Assembly: GCF_000003605.2 (NCBI RefSeq)
Contig: NW_003105105.1
Location: 459,298 to 490,139, forward strand
From: Saccoglossus kowalevskii
Lineage: Eukaryota > Hemichordata > Enteropneusta > Harrimaniidae
Direction: 5' to 3'
Length of the DNA stretch: 30,842 nt
A program made the position numbers and the translations under genes. Below the pieces are notes generated by a model. That model did not search any database and was not told where the DNA came from. It worked only from the letters and a program-made list of their open reading frames with translations. Every line of letters starts with the position of its first letter. The first letter of the stretch is position 1. This document shows positions 27,379 to 30,842 of this stretch, one piece after another.

Positions 27379-28480
27379 GTTCAAACTCGACCAGTGTGGG
27401 GGCGCTATTTTCCTCAAACTGACTGGTACACATCTGTCCAGGTAAACTTGCTAAAGTTAGCAGAACGCAACATCAGAGAAGCATACAGCGAATATCTTCG
27501 GCGGAAAGTGTCAATATTGATTTTATATAATATATCCACTATTTAAAATTGGATTAAAATCGGATATATTGGATTTAACACTTTCCGGGTAGGGGTAGGG
27601 ACAGCACAGTCCTAATTTCACAATAGCAACATCGTCCGTCGCAAGGGTTCATTTACGTCCCTGACCTAACTCCCACATGCATGCGGTAGACTGGAAGAAA
27701 AAATCCTTAATTTTTTAAGATGGATAGGAACTATTTATCAAGTTCTGCACTGAGTCAACACATTTACGCGTTCCTTACAATGTAATACTAGACATTAGAA
27801 AATACTATGTCAGACATTATATATTACCGTAGTATCCTGTTTTTACCATATGTAACCAAGGAAAATTGTAAGATATTGAGAAATATATTCTTGCCCCAAG
27901 CAGACAAAACATGCCATTTTCACTACCTTTTATTGATCGATCATACACCAGGTTTCATGGAGGCGTTAATTTATTTTATGAATACATGTATTTATAAAAC
28001 ATTTATCCCAAGATTCATTGTGGTTCATTCAAATCCAAAGAGAATTACATTGGCCGTAGAAATCATTTGTTCTTCAATCATTAGCAGGTGAATGCAAGAC
28101 AGATCCCATCAAATTTGTTTAAAAAGCTTGAAATTACTGTTTCATTTGTCATTCCACACAAACAAAATTTGGTTAATAAAATTTTGCAAGTCAGCAGAAG
28201 TTTGCTCACTAAATTAGATAATCCTTGTGAGAGGCAAGATTATAATAGATTACATGTCAACTATTTGTGATCTTTTCACAAACCTGTATACACTTTCTTT
28301 TATTTCAAAGTGTTCGTCATAAATACAGATAAGCAAAATTGTGTGTACAATACACAACCTCCAATTGCATTCCATTTTGTCTCTTGAACCAAGATTTGAA
28401 ATATCAATCTAAGCACTATCTGCCAGTTTGTGCTCTGCACACTGGAGCTAAAATAATGTGGTTGGTGGTTAGTTCCCACA
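27379..28480. promoter_or_regulatory. ZRANB3 upstream region
   Basis: This is the sequence upstream of the ZRANB3 ATG, between it and SF3B1. The first 100 bp are more GC-rich (GTGGGGGCGCTATTTTCC), as expected for a TATA-less promoter. I cannot place a transcription start. Two plus-strand open frames (27807-28091, 28088-28270) show no recognisable domain. Confidence 0.4.
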
Positions 28481-28481
28481 T

Positions 28482-28663
28482 AATGTTAAATACTTATTTT
28501 CGCTGAAGAGATGATTCAGTGAAAATAAAATTTAGCTAATACAACTTTTTTCCAACATTTCACATTCAACTCATCAAAAACCAGTGAAAATAAATTTCAT
28601 ACAAAACTCCCAAAAAGCTTTTTCAGCGAAAATTAATTCCAGCTAAAATAAGTAGTTTACAGT
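28482..28663. mobile_element. Palindromic MITE, family A, copy 7
   Basis: Left end eroded (GTTAAATACTTATTTTCGCT), right end AAGTAGTTTACAGTA; internal blocks as in the other copies. It lies between SF3B1 and ZRANB3. Confidence 0.85.
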
Positions 28664-28956
28664 ATCTTGATTCTGTGTTCTCATTTAATGTGTAAGTCTA
28701 ATAATCTTGTACAAGCCAAATGATGGCTGGTCAAAAAGTACACCAAATGTGCAAATTTTAACTACCGATACACACAGCATTGTGTACTAGACTTCCTAAG
28801 ACCCCTACCAGAGACGTGTCATGGGGGGTATTGTAGCAAAATTCGTTTTTCAGGGGACATCCAAAAATCTCACTTTGAAGGTGTGTAATAATCCTCGCAA
28901 CATACAGCTATGCAAATTTACACACAACAAACACAAAATAAAGAGTTTCTATTTTC

Positions 28957-28968
28957 TTTATTTTTATT
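28957..28968 (-). terminator. SF3B1: SF3B1 tandem poly(A) signals
   Basis: Two adjacent AATAAA hexamers on the minus strand (28957-28962 and 28963-28968) about 500 nt past the SF3B1 stop. The region 28969-29459 is then the 3' UTR. Confidence 0.6.
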
Positions 28969-29459
28969 TCATTTCCAGAAACTTGACATTGTTTAAGATA
29001 CATAAAAATACAGAGGAAATTATATTTCTATTGCTATAGAAACAGAAAATTCAAGAATTAATCATGATCAGGTGTTTAATCTTCCAAAGCCAACAAGATA
29101 AATCCTATACACACAACAAAAATACAATGTGGTAATAATGTGAATGTGGTAAGTCAGTCCTGTGTTTTTTGGAAAGTAGTGGATACTCACTCTTATATAA
29201 ATTGTGCAGATGACATGACTTTTTTTTTTATCTGAGAAATTAGTGTCATATAAAATTGATTGCATGTGACAACTGTTTCTGCATACAAAAAGAACAGACA
29301 TTAAAACTCATTCTGAGAGTGCTTTTAAGAAATCGATACTGCACACACAAATTAAATTGAAAAGAATACAGCATCATGGGTATCTTGAGTGTGATGTGTT
29401 GTGTGGTTTTAAAGAATTGCACACTGTTAACTCTGCAATCTATATGACATATTGATCAT

Positions 29460-29618
29460 CTACAGGAAGTAATCCAACTCGTTTCTGATGTAAAAGTTTT
29501 TCTCTTCATTTGATACTCTTGGATAACCAGCAACCAAAGCATCTTGAGCCCCAATGTACAGTGTATTATAAATCTTCCAGTAGACGTCTCGTACTTTCCT
29601 GGCTGGATGAAATAACCC
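29460..29618 (-). CDS. SF3B1: SF3B1, last coding exon
   Basis: SF3B1 is the HEAT-repeat scaffold of the U2 snRNP SF3b complex that clamps the branch-point adenosine during pre-mRNA splicing. After acceptor TTTTCTGCAG the minus strand encodes 52 residues and TAG (29460-29462). They read [18 protein letters not shown], then [15 protein letters not shown] and ending [10 protein letters not shown]. This matches the very conserved C-terminus of SF3B1 ([18 protein letters not shown] and YIRYELDYIL), so the call is secure although only about 4% of the protein is in the window. The rest of the gene lies to the right; 29619-30842 is intron. Confidence 0.97.
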   Translation of the reverse strand, partial: GLFHPARKVRDVYWKIYNTLYIGAQDALVAGYPRVSNEEKNFYIRNELDYFL

Positions 29619-30842
29619 CTGCAGAAAAGATTAAAACAAACAATACCCATTAATGTTAGAGGAAGAAAAACAATTTTGGTTTTTCTAAAACCATGAAGCA
29701 AATTGCAGATGTCCACAAAGATTATGAAGCAAACTCAAACAGTGAGTATGGAGGTTGCACAAAACAGTTCATGTCTGGAGATAAATTGAAAACGAAAACC
29801 TGGAGCACAAGCAACTACAGGTGAATCCACAGTTTAGTTGCTTTCAAAATAAATAAACCGATTTAAGGTTGATGTCATTGTCAAATGTTGGCAGGAAACA
29901 GAGGTACCATATAATACTGTAAAATGACTAATTTTCACTGGGTTTAAATTTCACTGATTTACCATTTCAGGCATATTCAGTGGGTTTTAAATTCACGGTT
30001 TCGTCATTTAGATAATGTGTTTTATGCTAAATTTTACATATTCACTGGGTTTTAATTTAGCGCATTTTCCCAGTCAGCGAAATAAGCTAAATTAAAACCC
30101 AGTGAATAATTACCCCCTTTACAGTACCTCATATAAGCGCCACCCTAGATTAGGCGCCAGTACAATAGAAAAGGTGATAATTTTCACACCAATTAGGCGC
30201 CAGTCAAAGTTGAATGTTTGTGTAAAACCGTGAATTCCCCATCTGGCCAACGTCCACCTAACACTTGAGCTAATCTTTTTTTCCCCACAACACATGCACA
30301 AAACTAACAATACACCTTACAATCTCTTGAATAGGCGTCAGAGAAGAGTGAAATGTCTTACTTTGGTTCTAAAATAGGCATTACGAAATGTTGAAAAATT
30401 ACGGTCAATCAAAAAAAAACTGTTCACATGATAAAAAAAATACTCAGTATATTTAATGTAATATGCATTTATTTTTTTAATTTTCTTGGTAACGAAAAGT
30501 ATATTCTAAAAGAAGTTTCAAATAAAAACAAACACGAATGCACTGCTTAGTAGCAAATGATCACGGTACGGTAGCGCAATCCGGCCATGCTGCGGTTCAC
30601 AAGTGAAAAACTTACTTGTTTTCAAAGTGTTGAAATTGGTGATTATTATTCAGTGGTGATTATAGTAACGCACAAAAAATAAATCCGTTGAAATTTTATG
30701 AAATGCAAGTAAAATTCAACTTAGTTTCACCGTAAGACAATGATTTCAGTCACATGTAAACGACCGATACAATACGATATCCGCCATATCTTTGAATGCA
30801 CACGAGACTTGTTTATTAACCGGATAGGTCAAGTCGCTAATT
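29619..30842. other. SF3B1 last intron (partial)
   Basis: No further SF3B1 exon was found. It holds the MITE at 29915-30126. After that, at 30127-30370, are several TAGGCGCC/TAAGCGCC boxes at irregular spacing that may belong to another repeat. Confidence 0.6.
29915..30126. mobile_element. Palindromic MITE, family B (relative of A)
   Basis: It shares the ends TACTGTAAAA and TTTACAGTA with family A, but the interior is different: TTTTCACTGGGTTTAAATTT and its complement AAATTAAAACCCAGTGAA in several copies. It is about 212 bp. Confidence 0.8.

Noticed and set aside
27807-28270. Two successive plus-strand frames between ZRANB3 and SF3B1
   Set aside because: Composition is like AT-rich non-coding DNA and I recognise no domain or splice signal that would support a gene.
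29456-29716. 86-codon minus-strand frame from an upstream ATG
   Set aside because: It is in the wrong frame over the SF3B1 exon; the true frame reads [14 protein letters not shown] and ends at 29460.

Overview
This is nuclear DNA from an animal. The genes are split by AT-rich introns with GT-AG borders, and the proteins match metazoan SIRT2, ZRANB3 and SF3B1. The abundant palindromic MITEs, a DIRS-type retrotransposon, and THAP and SAP gene relics suggest a marine invertebrate, either a non-vertebrate deuterostome or a lophotrochozoan. The sequence alone does not let me name the species.

Layout. At 821-3790 on the plus strand are the last five coding exons of a SIRT2-type NAD-dependent deacetylase; earlier exons lie to the left of the window. 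At 7426-27378 on the minus strand is a complete ZRANB3 gene (SNF2 translocase, PIP box, NZF zinc finger, HARP-like/substrate-recognition region, HNH nuclease). I could assemble 20 coding exons whose lengths add to 3816 nt, an open frame of 1271 codons plus stop, with every phase consistent. At 29460-29618 on the minus strand is the last coding exon of the splicing factor SF3B1. SIRT2 and ZRANB3 are tail to tail; SF3B1 and ZRANB3 are head to tail on the minus strand, with about 2.1 kb between the SF3B1 stop and the ZRANB3 ATG.

Mobile DNA. ZRANB3 intron 15 holds a decayed 4.4-kb DIRS-like retrotransposon (11992-16426). It has inverted terminal repeats, an internal complementary region that reads exactly as a circle junction, gag-like and reverse transcriptase remains, and no visible RNase H, methyltransferase or tyrosine recombinase. 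It sits inside a copy of a palindromic MITE family that occurs at least six more times in the window. Between SIRT2 and ZRANB3 lies a relic (about 5468-7030) with a broken THAP-domain gene on the plus strand and a broken SAP-domain gene on the minus strand. They face each other and are bounded by a 21-bp perfect inverted repeat placed about 70-76 bp upstream of each start codon. A 5'-truncated LINE fragment is in ZRANB3 intron 1. Several minisatellites lie in introns.

Function. ZRANB3 remodels stalled replication forks and cuts DNA in an ATP-dependent way, guided by PCNA and K63-polyubiquitin. SIRT2 removes acyl groups from lysines. SF3B1 is the core of the U2 snRNP branch-site complex. I see no evidence that they form a functional unit; they are neighbours. 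No bacterial-type operon, CRISPR array, rRNA or tRNA gene was seen. The most unusual points are the DIRS circle-junction ICR nested in a MITE, the THAP/SAP inverted-repeat relic, a 19-nt microexon just before Walker A of ZRANB3, and a 37-bp tandem duplication of a ZRANB3 splice acceptor.
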